Below, piece by piece: positions 8,605 through 17,817 of a stretch of DNA of 64,000 nucleotides. Positions within the stretch are counted from its first letter, which is position 1. Every line of letters starts with the position of its first letter. The notes under the pieces are model-generated. The model had not been told where the DNA came from, did no database searches, and worked only from the letters and a program-made list of their open reading frames with translations. The translations under genes were made by a program, and so were the position numbers. Source of the stretch: Fibrobacterota bacterium (GTDB lineage Bacteria > Fibrobacterota > Chitinivibrionia > Chitinivibrionales > Chitinispirillaceae); contig JAEYNR010000031.1 in assembly GCA_023412475.1 (NCBI GenBank), positions 62,001 to 126,000 on the forward strand, given 5' to 3'.

Positions 8605-10101
8605 ATGTCAGATTCTTCTTATAAAGGTGGAAATACGGTAATGGAGGAGCCTTCCGGTAAAAATGGGGCTCAAGTGGCGGATTCTGCGTTAAAGATGGCA
8701 ACTGCTGGCGCACCAGACACCCACAATATGGCTTTCATCGTTCTAATAACGATTGTAGCAACTGTTGGTGGCTTTTTATTCGGATTTGATTCCGGTGTGA
8801 TCAATGGCACAGTAGATGGTTTAAAGCAGGCTTTTAAATCGGACAGTGTTGTTACCGGTTTTAATGTAGCTTCGATGCTCCTTGGCTGTGCTGTTGGTGC
8901 ATTTGTTGCCGGTAATCTGGCCGACAAGTTTGGCCGACGTTTCATAATGATCATTTCTGCTATCTTTTTTGCAGTTAGTGCCTGGGGTTCAGGTATTGCT
9001 CATGGTTCTATTGAGTTTATTATCTATCGGCTTATCGGTGGATTTTCAGTTGGTGCGGCATCAATACTTTGCCCGGCATACATCTCAGAGGTGGCACCAG
9101 CCAGATTGCGTGGAACGCTCTCCTCAATCCAGCAGATTGCAATTATCACCGGTCTTTTTGCTGCATTCGTTTCCAATTATATGATTGTTCAGGCAGCAGG
9201 CGGATCAGTCAAAGTCTGGTTAATGGGTTTTGAAGCATGGCGCTGGATGTTCTGGGTAGAACTCATTTTTAACGTCTTATTCTTCTTCGCTCTTCTTCTT
9301 ATTCCTGAGAGTCCCCGTTTTCTGGTTGCTGCAGGTAAGAAAGAAAAATCGATGGCTGTTCTTAAAAAGCTTATGGGTAGTGGTGCTGAATCCAAATACA
9401 AGGAGATCAGTGAATCTCTGGCCAAAGATCACCGTCCCAGCATGAAAGATATTATTGGTTCCAATCGCAAAGTACGCCCGATTGTGTGGTTTGGTATCGG
9501 TCTGGCGGCATTCCAGCAGTTTACTGGTATCAATATCATTTTCTATTATGGAGCAGTTCTATGGCAGTCTGCTGGCTTTACAGAAGCAGATTCCCTGCTG
9601 ATCAATGTCATAAGCAGTGCGCTGAGTATTTTAGCCTGTATCGTTGCAACCTTTTCCATCGACAAAATTGGTCGTAAACCGATGCTACTTGTTGGTTCAA
9701 TCGGTATGGCCATCTGCCTTGCAACAATGTCAATAGTCTTTTGGACATCAGGTCAAACCGAAGGTGGCTCACTGAAATTAGTGGGTGCAGCCGGTCCTAT
9801 TGCACTAGTCGCAGGAAACCTCTTTGTGATGTTCTTTAACTTCTCATGGGGTCCTGTGATGTGGGTTATGCTTGGTGAGATGTTCCCCAATCAGATGCGC
9901 GGAGCCGGTCTTGCGGTCAGCGGCCTCTCTCAGTGGGTAGCCAACTTTGCAATCACAATGACATTCCCGATCATGCTGGCATCCATGGGCCTTGGTCCAT
10001 CATACGGTATCTATGCAGTTCTGACTATTCTCTCATTCATCTTTGTCTGGAAACTTGCACACGAGACAAAAGGAATCGAACTGGAAAAAATGGTTGGCTA
10101 A
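8605..10101 (+). CDS. MFS sugar porter (XylE/GalP/AraE type), sugar:H+ symporter
   Basis: The start is set at ATG 8605, about 10 bp after AAAGGGG; a TTG six bases upstream is too close to that site. The protein has 498 residues, with a hydrophilic N-terminal tail of about 40 and then twelve membrane helices. Sugar-porter signatures include GFDSGVINGT in helix 1, DKFGRR between helices 2 and 3, PESPRFL after helix 6, FQQFTGIN..FYYG in helix 7, DKIGRKP between 8 and 9, and ETKG at the C-terminus. It imports a monosaccharide, plausibly xylose, arabinose or glucose given the xylanase and GH43 genes just upstream. It ends 25 bp before a strong terminator. Confidence 0.9.
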   Translation: MSDSSYKGGNTVMEEPSGKNGAQVADSALKMATAGAPDTHNMAFIVLITIVATVGGFLFGFDSGVINGTVDGLKQAFKSDSVVTGFNVASMLLGCAVGAFVAGNLADKFGRRFIMIISAIFFAVSAWGSGIAHGSIEFIIYRLIGGFSVGAASILCPAYISEVAPARLRGTLSSIQQIAIITGLFAAFVSNYMIVQAAGGSVKVWLMGFEAWRWMFWVELIFNVLFFFALLLIPESPRFLVAAGKKEKSMAVLKKLMGSGAESKYKEISESLAKDHRPSMKDIIGSNRKVRPIVWFGIGLAAFQQFTGINIIFYYGAVLWQSAGFTEADSLLINVISSALSILACIVATFSIDKIGRKPMLLVGSIGMAICLATMSIVFWTSGQTEGGSLKLVGAAGPIALVAGNLFVMFFNFSWGPVMWVMLGEMFPNQMRGAGLAVSGLSQWVANFAITMTFPIMLASMGLGPSYGIYAVLTILSFIFVWKLAHETKGIELEKMVG

Positions 10102-10126
10102 AAACCATCTATTTTCCGAATGAATT

Positions 10127-10158
10127 AAAAAGGGTCTGTATTTCTACAGTCCCTTTTT
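10127..10158 (+). terminator. Rho-independent terminator after the sugar porter
   Basis: The stem AAAAAGGG-T-CTGTA pairs with TACAG-T-CCCTTTTT around a TTTC loop, and the U tract is built into the 3' arm. It starts 25 bp after the porter stop. Confidence 0.85.
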
Positions 10159-10293
10159 ATTTATTATTAACCGTAAGTCTCCTGCAGGGTTGGTATCTTC
10201 AGGTTTTATTTTCTTTTGTCTTTTCTTCTAAATTAAACCTTCGATATTCGAAAATTCTTTCCCACAATCCTCTTTCGCCGCTTCCAGCGGAGG

Positions 10294-10326
10294 ATTTAAT
10301 CATCCAACGTTAATGGATGATTAAAT
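10294..10326 (-). terminator. Perfect 13-bp inverted repeat just after the SpoIIE phosphatase stop
   Basis: ATTTAATCATCCA pairs with TGGATGATTAAAT around a 7-nt loop. It begins one base after the minus-strand stop codon. The stem is long but lacks a clean U run on the minus strand, so it is a likely but weak terminator or a 3'-end stabiliser. Confidence 0.55.
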
Positions 10327-10327
10327 A

Positions 10328-12514
10328 TTATTTCTGACTCTTTCCGACACACATAACGATGAAGGTCAGGTCATCATGATAAGCTGCACCCTGTGTGAAT
10401 GCTTTGATATCCTGAATAATTCTCCTGGATATCTTTTCCGGGGTGTTGCCGATATCTTCCTCAAGAAGGTCTAATAATCTGGTGGTTCCATATGTATCTC
10501 TATTAGGATTGAATGCTTCAGTAAGTCCGTCAGTGTAAAGAAAAAAACTATCATTTTCTACAAGTGGGATAGTGACTTCATCAAGTATGTCCGAAAAAGC
10601 GTTCTGGTCATAAAGAACTCCCAGTGCTATACCGTTGGTCTCGATAGTCTGTACCTTACTGTTTTTACTATCGATACGGATCAGGCGGGGATGTCCAGCC
10701 TGTGCGTATGTCATTGTTTTTCCATCCGGACTAATTATCAGACAAATTGCAGTAGCAAAAAGTCGTTCATCAAGATTAATTCTCATGGTGTCATTTACAG
10801 AGCAGAGAAGTTTTTTTGCAGATGTTTCATTACGGGCATCATTTCTGAATGAACTGCGCAACAGTGTCATCAGCATAGCCGCAGGAACGCCTTTGCCGCA
10901 CACATCAGCAATGACTACAATCCAATATCCCAGGTCGTTCTGGAAATAATCAAGATAATCGCCGCCAACCTCATAGGCTGGTGAGTAAAGACCCTTAAGA
11001 TTCACACCCGGTATTGCAGGTTTGTGATTTGGAGTCAGTTGCTGCTGAATGTTACGGGCCGCCTGGAGTTCACCTTTTAACTGCGCCTTTTCATTGAGCT
11101 CTTTCTGGAAAATGGCATTACTGAGGCTGACTGCAGATTGCGAGGCAAGGGTAAGAACAACATTTTTTTCTTCCTCGAAGCGGTGATGGGCACCTTTGTT
11201 GGCAAAAAGCTGTAAAAAACCGATAAGCCGGTTATCGGCTAATAGTGGAATTCCGATATAATATGGTAAATGTCGCAATTGACTCCAGAAATTGAAATCT
11301 GAGACATTTTCGATCCAGTTTTTAATTATTACCGCAGTAGTGCTGCTATGGGGGGAGAATATTTTAGATGCCTCTTTGAATATTTGCTGTTGGCTCTCTG
11401 ATGAAAGTACACCGCTTGCATCCATACAATCAAACCATTTGCTGTCGTTAATGCAAAGAGAGGCTACCGAATCGCCCAGAATTGAAGAGAATGATTTGAG
11501 AATCACTTTGGTTAAGGTCCTGATACTATTACATTGAGCCATCTGAAAAGAGGCTGCGGTAATAAAATCCAGTTGCGAAATGCGATTTTTAAGGCTGGAA
11601 TTGGCTTTTTGAAGATCTGAGGTACGAACACGCACCCGATTTTCAAGCTCTCTTTTTGTTTTCTGGAGCTCGTTTTCATACTTTTTAACTTCAGTGATGT
11701 CTCGCGATATTCCAAATGTTCCAACTATTGAACCCTGCTTGTCTTTAATAGGAAGCTTGGAGGTAAACACCCATCTCTCCGGCATACCTGGAGCAGTTTC
11801 CCGTTCGATTTTCCCTAAAATTGGCTCTCCGGTTTCAATAATATCCATTTCATCATTAAAAGCTGCCTGAGCATGTTCAATAGGGAAAAAATCAAAATCG
11901 CTTTTCCCTATCGCATCTTCAGGAGATTTAACGAAATTCAAGGCCGGATGAGCGCAACTGATTCTTGTGTAACGACTATCGAGATCTTTGAAATATATTG
12001 AATCTTTTGAGTGATTCAATAGTATATGGAGCATATCCCGCTCCTGAGCCATCGCTGCTTCTGCTTCAGTTAAAGCTGAGAGTTCCTGGCTTATGCAAAA
12101 TGTACCAATAATGGTTTTGCTCTGCTGATCTATAACCGGAAACCTGGATACAGACATCCAGTGGATTGGACTTCCTTCAATTTCAATTTTTTCTACTTTT
12201 CCGACTAAAGGTTTTCCACTGGAGATAATCCGCTGTTCATCCTTGTGGAACACCTCGGACAACTCGGCAGGAAAAAAGTCATAATCAGTTTTGCCAATTA
12301 CGCAACTAAGATCAGTAACATTGTGCCTCTTCATCCATCTCTGATTAACCATGGTGAATCTGGACTGAAGATCTTTAAAATGAAGGTCATATGGAATATT
12401 TTGAAGCAAATGATCAAAATACAAAGCTTTTAACTGGACCAGGGGAAACTCAATTTTGAAATTGGACATCTCTGCACGCATTTCCTCAAATGAATTACCA
12501 TCCTTAACACACAT
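10328..12514 (-). CDS. PAS-PAS-GAF-SpoIIE (PP2C-like) serine phosphatase, RsbU type
   Basis: 728 residues; ATG 12514 is preceded by AGAGG at 7 bp. Two PAS domains lie at about 20-145 and 160-280; both carry the motif FKDL.SR(F/Y)T and GK(T/S)D.DFFP. A coiled coil follows (280-310), then a GAF domain (about 315-465), and a SpoIIE phosphatase domain (about 500-725). The last has the metal-binding motifs VGGDYLDYF, IADVCGKG, YTDGLTEA and DDLTFIV. Proteins of this type dephosphorylate anti-anti-sigma (STAS) proteins in partner-switching cascades. No STAS or anti-sigma gene is nearby, so the partner is unknown. The soluble PAS/GAF sensors suggest a redox or small-molecule signal. It is probably monocistronic. 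Confidence 0.88.
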   Translation of the reverse strand: MCVKDGNSFEEMRAEMSNFKIEFPLVQLKALYFDHLLQNIPYDLHFKDLQSRFTMVNQRWMKRHNVTDLSCVIGKTDYDFFPAELSEVFHKDEQRIISSGKPLVGKVEKIEIEGSPIHWMSVSRFPVIDQQSKTIIGTFCISQELSALTEAEAAMAQERDMLHILLNHSKDSIYFKDLDSRYTRISCAHPALNFVKSPEDAIGKSDFDFFPIEHAQAAFNDEMDIIETGEPILGKIERETAPGMPERWVFTSKLPIKDKQGSIVGTFGISRDITEVKKYENELQKTKRELENRVRVRTSDLQKANSSLKNRISQLDFITAASFQMAQCNSIRTLTKVILKSFSSILGDSVASLCINDSKWFDCMDASGVLSSESQQQIFKEASKIFSPHSSTTAVIIKNWIENVSDFNFWSQLRHLPYYIGIPLLADNRLIGFLQLFANKGAHHRFEEEKNVVLTLASQSAVSLSNAIFQKELNEKAQLKGELQAARNIQQQLTPNHKPAIPGVNLKGLYSPAYEVGGDYLDYFQNDLGYWIVVIADVCGKGVPAAMLMTLLRSSFRNDARNETSAKKLLCSVNDTMRINLDERLFATAICLIISPDGKTMTYAQAGHPRLIRIDSKNSKVQTIETNGIALGVLYDQNAFSDILDEVTIPLVENDSFFLYTDGLTEAFNPNRDTYGTTRLLDLLEEDIGNTPEKISRRIIQDIKAFTQGAAYHDDLTFIVMCVGKSQK

Positions 12515-12793
12515 TGAGAACCTCTTTTAAAGCCTCTTACATATCTTTGGTGATACTTCTGGAAAAAAAAACAAATTGTAGATAGCAAACAGCACTTTCA
12601 GGAAACAAAATAATAATGGCCTGATATCTTCAGACTTGTTTATTTGAAACAGACCGGTCTAAAATGCTTCTGTTTTTAATAATTGTACCGGTGTTACCTG
12701 AAAAAGGCAAACGGAAATGATGGAGGATAGTTTTAGCTCTGAAGTCGAGGCGGGTGCAGAAGAATTTTTAGCTAAGAGTTTCTCGAACGATAT

Positions 12794-14248
12794 CTAGTCT
12801 GAAGGTTCCACTTCAAAAGAGATAAATAATCGCTGACCACCACGAAAAATCTGTAGCACTACAGCCTGTGCGTTTTTAATACTCCTGTCATACTTTTGAA
12901 AATCAGATGGAGAACCGATGTTTACCCATTTACCTCCCGTAGCTTTTGCCTGGATTATAAGATCTCCGGGTGAGAGCAGAGTTCGTTCATCAGATACGTC
13001 TGGAGCGATTCTGGTCACGATCACTCCTGAGAACTCATCGGGAATTTTAAAACGGGATCTGAGACCGGGTGTAAGCTCTGCAACCCCGATCCCCAGACGG
13101 CTATTCACATCACCTCTCTGGGGTCTGGAGCGCTGCTGAATGGGCTGCTGTTTTTGAAGCACCTTTGCGGTACGTTCTATAGGGATGAGTGTAACCTCTT
13201 TTTTCTTGCCGTTTCTAAGGAGAGTGAGAGACGTTTTCTCTCCTGGTCTGACAAATGCGATCAGGTTGCGCAACTGATTTGCATTTTCAGTCACTTTTTC
13301 AGATACACTTACAATGATATCACCTGCTCTTATGCCTGCTTTTTCTGCAGGTTGCCCCGGGACCACATCTGCAACTATTGCACCCTCAGTGGTTTTCAGA
13401 TCCAGTGCTTTTTGCAGCGAAGAAGTTATATCCTGAATAGAGATTCCGACATATCCCCTGATCACCCTTCCTTCATAAACCAGATCCTCCATCACCCTGG
13501 AAGCCAGATTAATTGGAATGGCAAACCCCACCCCCATAAATCCACCGGTTTCTGAGAAGATCAGGGTGTTCATTCCCATTACTGCTACATCGAGATTTAC
13601 CAGAGGTCCACCGGAATTTCCAGGATTGATCGCTGCATCTGTCTGGATAAAATTCTGAAAAGTTAAAGGCTCAACTATCTCCCTTCCCAGTGCTGAAACT
13701 ATACCGGAAGTAATAGTTGAGGTGAGGGCGAAGGGGTTTCCTATTGCAGCTATCCAGTCACCTACCTCCAGACTGTCGGAATTACCCAGATAAACCGGTC
13801 TGAGCTCTGGTAACTTTCCGCTCAGCTTCAATACTGCAATGTCACTTAGAGAATCAAAACCTATGATCTCTGCAGGGAACAAGTTCCCGTTTACCAGAAG
13901 CACCTCAATTTTGTCTGCACCTGCAATCACATGATAATTGGTAAGAATGTATCCTTTTTCCGAAACAATAAAGCCAGACCCCAGGCTCTGAATGCGACGT
14001 TCTTCCTGTTGTTGTGGGGAGGGGGTTGGTGTTGAACTATCCGGATGGGTCGGGATCACCGATACCACCGATGGAATCACCGCCTTGGCGATTCTTACAA
14101 ATGCTCTGCTAAAAGGGCCCTGATCTGTCTCTTTTGACTCAGTCGGAGCTGATGAGGCGCCAAACTCAATTGATCCCCGCTCAGGTCTGCGTGGATAAAC
14201 ATCTACTATACATATCATAACAGCAACTATTAAAACGATCAGCTTCAA
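12794..14248 (-). CDS. htrA: HtrA/DegP-family periplasmic serine protease with two PDZ domains
   Basis: I chose the TTG at 14248, which has AAAGGAG 5 bp upstream; a GTG at 14251 is the alternative, and the longer frame from 14308 lacks a ribosome site. The protein has 484 residues. An N-terminal hydrophobic segment (KLIVLIVAVMICIV) acts as a signal anchor. The trypsin-like domain has the triad His106 (TNYHVI), Asp136 (SDIAVL) and Ser212 (NPGNSGGP). Two PDZ domains follow, at about 265-355 and 385-484. It degrades or refolds misfolded envelope proteins. It is divergent from an outer-membrane-type protein gene, with about 165 bp between the starts. Confidence 0.9.
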   Translation of the reverse strand: MKLIVLIVAVMICIVDVYPRRPERGSIEFGASSAPTESKETDQGPFSRAFVRIAKAVIPSVVSVIPTHPDSSTPTPSPQQQEERRIQSLGSGFIVSEKGYILTNYHVIAGADKIEVLLVNGNLFPAEIIGFDSLSDIAVLKLSGKLPELRPVYLGNSDSLEVGDWIAAIGNPFALTSTITSGIVSALGREIVEPLTFQNFIQTDAAINPGNSGGPLVNLDVAVMGMNTLIFSETGGFMGVGFAIPINLASRVMEDLVYEGRVIRGYVGISIQDITSSLQKALDLKTTEGAIVADVVPGQPAEKAGIRAGDIIVSVSEKVTENANQLRNLIAFVRPGEKTSLTLLRNGKKKEVTLIPIERTAKVLQKQQPIQQRSRPQRGDVNSRLGIGVAELTPGLRSRFKIPDEFSGVIVTRIAPDVSDERTLLSPGDLIIQAKATGGKWVNIGSPSDFQKYDRSIKNAQAVVLQIFRGGQRLFISFEVEPSD

Positions 14249-14412
14249 CACTACTCCTTTGAAAGGATATGCGCCTGTTAGAATTGATACTCGCAATAAA
14301 AATGCCAAAGGATCTATTCTCAGGTGGCTTCAACAGTATGGACGAAAATGGTACGTATTGTGCTCCTTTATCCGATGAACTATTCATTTGGTGGAAAGGT
14401 CAAGATTAAATT

Positions 14413-15351
14413 ATGAATAAGCTGGCTTTCAGTTTAAGAGCCGGGCTCTTTTTACTGTTTTTATTAACCGGTGCATTCTGTCAGGAAAGTTCTTCTTTAG
14501 ACCAGTTACCCACGATAGCAATACCTGCCAGGGATAACTCTCTTTTTTACACAGGAGTTCTGGGAACAATACATAAAAGTTCAACCCCCAACTCAAGCAG
14601 AGTACATGTAAGGGGAGAATTTATCTTCACTAACGCTGATTATTCCAGAGCTGCTTTCGATGGAGTTCCCGAAGAACTGGATAATTTCCTTTATTCAACC
14701 ACCATTGCCACAATGTTTCAGTTATTAAGATCAGGCGGTCTGTTTCGGCAGATCACCTTAACTGTTGGAACCCAGCAGGGGCTAACCAATAACCAGCTAT
14801 CTTCAAATCAGCTTCAGTGGTGGTATGAAGGTAATTTTTTCTCAGGAGTAGTGTTTGCCTTTCCCTATAATATAAGTGGCGCCTTTTCCTATTTACTTGC
14901 AACTGTTCCCAATGCCAGAGAGGTTGCCAATGAACTCGAACTTGCAATTTCCTATTCCGGAAACAGTATTGCAGGTCAATGGAAACCATCCCTGGAAGCA
15001 GCTATTCCCTTAGGAGAATCAAATGGCTTTCTGATACAGGCTGGACTCGATCCATCTGTAAGTTTTTTTCAAAAAAACAAACTCCCTCTCTCCTTCACTT
15101 TTCCCCTGCGGTTAGGAGCCGGTCTATGGGGCTATCATGTACCAGAGACCGATTTTTCCGGATACCTCAGCGCAGGGCTGTTGGCTAAGGTAGCTCCCAA
15201 ATCGATTCCGGATGTTTACGGCAGATGGGAATTTCTGATTGGTGCAGAACTGATTGCCCGCAATGACCAGCTTGCCAATGTAGATTTTCCTGATGATAGA
15301 GGAGGGAATGTGATAGTCGTAGGAAGAGTGGGATTTTCGTTTCTTTATTAA
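14413..15351 (+). CDS. Exported, probably outer-membrane beta-barrel protein of unknown function
   Basis: 312 residues beginning MNKLAFSLRAG. The signal peptide (about 1-23) ends near FCQ-ESS. The mature part is rich in alternating hydrophobic/aromatic strands (for example SGVVFAFPYNISGAFSYL) and ends VGRVGFSFLY with a C-terminal aromatic, as outer-membrane barrels do. I recognise no family. It is divergent from htrA, so joint control by envelope stress is possible but not shown. A 21-bp hairpin and a long simple repeat follow immediately. Confidence 0.65.
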   Translation: MNKLAFSLRAGLFLLFLLTGAFCQESSSLDQLPTIAIPARDNSLFYTGVLGTIHKSSTPNSSRVHVRGEFIFTNADYSRAAFDGVPEELDNFLYSTTIATMFQLLRSGGLFRQITLTVGTQQGLTNNQLSSNQLQWWYEGNFFSGVVFAFPYNISGAFSYLLATVPNAREVANELELAISYSGNSIAGQWKPSLEAAIPLGESNGFLIQAGLDPSVSFFQKNKLPLSFTFPLRLGAGLWGYHVPETDFSGYLSAGLLAKVAPKSIPDVYGRWEFLIGAELIARNDQLANVDFPDDRGGNVIVVGRVGFSFLY

Positions 15352-15359
15352 AATTTGTT

Positions 15360-15418
15360 GGGGCAACCCTTGTGGTTGCCCTCTGAGTGAAGAAGAAGGC
15401 AACCACAAGGGTTGCCCC
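15360..15418. repeat. Long perfect inverted repeat (21-bp arms, 17-nt loop)
   Basis: The arms at 15360-15380 and 15398-15418 are exact reverse complements (5' half GGGGCAACCCTTGTGGTTGC). There is no U tract. It lies 8 bp after the stop of the outer-membrane-type gene and could stabilise or end its transcript, or be a REP-like mobile palindrome. Confidence 0.75.
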
Positions 15419-15675
15419 GACGACAGACGACGACAGCGACGACAGACAAACGACAGACGACAATTGATGACAATTGATGACGACTGATGATGATGGCTGA
15501 TGATGACGACTGATGATGATGGCTGATGATGATGGCTGATAATGATGGCTGATAATGATGACTGATAATGATGACTGATAATGATGACTGATAATGACGA
15601 CTGATAATGACGACTGATAATGACGACTGACGACTGACAACTGACAACTGACAACTGACAACTGACAACTGACAC
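15419..15675. repeat. About 255 bp of degenerate simple repeat (GACGACTGATAATGA-like units)
   Basis: Built from interleaved units CGACAGA, CAATTGATGA, CGACTGATGATGATGG, TGATAATGACGAC and finally five copies of CAACTGA. The composition drifts along the tract, as expected from slippage. Three minus-strand frames are open through it, but the translations are Ser/Val/His/Ile low complexity. It touches the 3' end of sppA. Confidence 0.9.
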
Positions 15676-15680
15676 GTGTA

Positions 15681-17447
15681 TCAATAAAAAGTCGGAACTT
15701 CCATTTTCAGAGCATCAACATTATCTGGAACTATGGAGACTGTCTTTTGCAATTCAGATAAGAGAGAACTGGAAAATGAAAATCCCTCCGGGAGTCCAGT
15801 TTCTGTGTTTTCGCTGCTATCAGGTCCTCTGCCAAATAATTTATCAAAAAACGTTGGTGGTCTGGGAAATCTTTTAATCATTAGTAATCTTCTATCAGCG
15901 ATACCCAGCAATTTTTTCGCAGACTGGACCGCCTCGTAATATCCCCCAAGAGTGTCCACTAATCCCAGCTTGAGAGCCTCATCGCCGGTATAAACCCGAC
16001 CCTTGGCTATTTGATGAACCTTTTCCAGGGGAAGCTTTCTTCCGGAAGCTACTTTACTTACAAAGTCATGATACACAGTGTCCAAAGATTGCTCAATATA
16101 CTCCCATTGTTCTTCGGTGAATTTGCTGGTTGGGGACCAGATCGTAGCATTGGGACTTGTGGATACATGGCTTGTAGTAACTCCAAGTTTATTATAAAAG
16201 CCCTCAGTTACAAATTTGCCACTAACCACCCCGATCGAACCAGTTATGGTAGAAGGATTGGCAATAATCTTTTCAGCATTCATTGCAACAAAATATCCCC
16301 CTGATCCTGCGACTGCACCCATAGTGACAATAACCGGTTTTCCTGCCTTTCGTGCAAGAACCGTCTCTCTCCAGATCATATCCGAGCCGATATGGGAACC
16401 CCCCGGGCTGTTGATTCTAAAAATGATAACTCCTACCGATTTATCCCTGACTGCAGCCCTGAATGCAGCGCTGATTGTCTTGGCACCCATGACCGATTCG
16501 CCACTTATAGGATTGTAGCTGCTTTTTCCCTGAATAATGGTCCCATCACAAACGATCAATGCAGCCGCTTTTCCCCTGCCAGGCCTTGATCTGAAACGCT
16601 GAAGGTATTTGGATAAAAAGAGAAACCGGGTTCGTTTTCCTACTTTTTTACGCATGCGGTCATATACCTGGTCTCTGTACTCCAGAACATCTACCAGCCC
16701 ATTGTTGAGCGCTTCTGAAGCAATGAATGGTCCTTGCGAAATCAGGTCCCGAAGGTGTTGCTCTTTGAGTTTTCTGTCGGAAGAAAGATCAGATGCGAAC
16801 CGGTTCAGCACTGAGTTGACAATATCCTGACTCATCTGACGGTGTGCATCGGTGTATTCGGTTTCAGTAAACTGATTTTTGGCTGCTTTGTACTCTTGCC
16901 TTGCCCCTAGCTGGGGTGTTACTCCCAGTTTATCCAAAGTTCCTTTGAAAAAGGGAGACAAGGACAAAAAGCCGGTTAATCCTAAGGACCCTGAAGGCTG
17001 CATGAAAATCGAATCGAAAGCTGAGGCCAGATAATAGCTGCTGTTGGCAGAGCCTGCTGATTCACCAAAGGATTCCGCAAAAACAAAAGCAGGCTTGCCT
17101 GATTTGCGGAAACGGATCACTGCATCACGAACTTCCTGTATATCCGCATACCGCAACGGCTCGGCGGCTATATGAGCAATAATTCCTCTGATTCTCTTAT
17201 CCTTTGTTGCAATATCCAAAGCTGTCACTACATTTCTTGTCTGCAACTGCTCGCCACCGGTTAATCTGTAGATCATTGTACCTGGCACTGATTCTATAAG
17301 CCCCATCTCAAAATCTATTTCCAGGACGGTATTGGAAGGTATGCGGTTTTTTCTAAGACTAAACATAAAGAGCATAAGAAGTAAAACCACCAACAGAAAG
17401 AAGGTAATTGCTCCTAAAACCGAGAAAATCATCCTGAGAAAATCCAT
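15681..17447 (-). CDS. sppA: Signal peptide peptidase SppA, 67 kDa type (protease IV)
   Basis: ATG 17447 has GAGG 6 bp upstream and is preferred. A TTG 21 bp earlier with AGGAG is a fair alternative that would add MKRKRSA. The protein has 588 residues: an N-terminal membrane anchor (FFLLVVLLLMLFMF), then two tandem S49 domains as in E. coli SppA. The catalytic Lys is residue 187 (QEYKAAKNQF) in the first half. The nucleophile Ser382 (AVAGSGGYF) is in the second half, giving the Ser/Lys dyad. It digests cleaved signal peptides at the inner membrane. Its stop codon lies just beyond the simple-repeat tract. Confidence 0.92.
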   Translation of the reverse strand: MDFLRMIFSVLGAITFFLLVVLLLMLFMFSLRKNRIPSNTVLEIDFEMGLIESVPGTMIYRLTGGEQLQTRNVVTALDIATKDKRIRGIIAHIAAEPLRYADIQEVRDAVIRFRKSGKPAFVFAESFGESAGSANSSYYLASAFDSIFMQPSGSLGLTGFLSLSPFFKGTLDKLGVTPQLGARQEYKAAKNQFTETEYTDAHRQMSQDIVNSVLNRFASDLSSDRKLKEQHLRDLISQGPFIASEALNNGLVDVLEYRDQVYDRMRKKVGKRTRFLFLSKYLQRFRSRPGRGKAAALIVCDGTIIQGKSSYNPISGESVMGAKTISAAFRAAVRDKSVGVIIFRINSPGGSHIGSDMIWRETVLARKAGKPVIVTMGAVAGSGGYFVAMNAEKIIANPSTITGSIGVVSGKFVTEGFYNKLGVTTSHVSTSPNATIWSPTSKFTEEQWEYIEQSLDTVYHDFVSKVASGRKLPLEKVHQIAKGRVYTGDEALKLGLVDTLGGYYEAVQSAKKLLGIADRRLLMIKRFPRPPTFFDKLFGRGPDSSENTETGLPEGFSFSSSLLSELQKTVSIVPDNVDALKMEVPTFY

Positions 17448-17817
17448 TGCAGACCTCTTCCGTTTCAATCCCGATCTCCTGGTAAGCGTTTAATAAGTGA
17501 TAGATGGTGATTTAGATGAATTGGAGCAATTAGCATACCGGTTTTTTAATCGGAGAGAATCGGATAAAATCGGAAACTAATCGGGCAGAAACAATCGCAA
17601 ATAGAATTCCGGTTATTGGTTTAGATATTATTAAGCTGCTAAATTAATAAGTTGTTTCGTTAATATTAATAAGCTGGTTGGTTATTTTCTCCCATCATAT
17701 TCCTAAGAAGCTCCCTCTTAAATTATATTACAAATACAAATTTTTCCGCGTGCAACCTTTAAATCTCTGTGTGGCAAGAATAAAAAGAGACTAATAATTG
17801 AGAGATGAGGGAGTTTT
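17448..17817. other. Divergent intergenic region between sppA and alkaline phosphatase
   Basis: About 370 bp, AT-rich. The hexamer AATCGG occurs four times between about 17550 and 17585 at irregular spacing. This could be a small site cluster or chance; no Pho box is recognisable by eye. Confidence 0.45.

Noticed and set aside
12717..12797. 26-codon plus-strand micro-ORF between the phosphatase and htrA genes
   Set aside because: No convincing ribosome site, and it runs into the 3' end of htrA on the other strand.
15124..15684. Three long overlapping minus-strand ORFs (186, 158 and 106 codons)
   Set aside because: They are open only because the simple-repeat tract lacks stops; the translations are low complexity in all three frames and overlap a real plus-strand gene.
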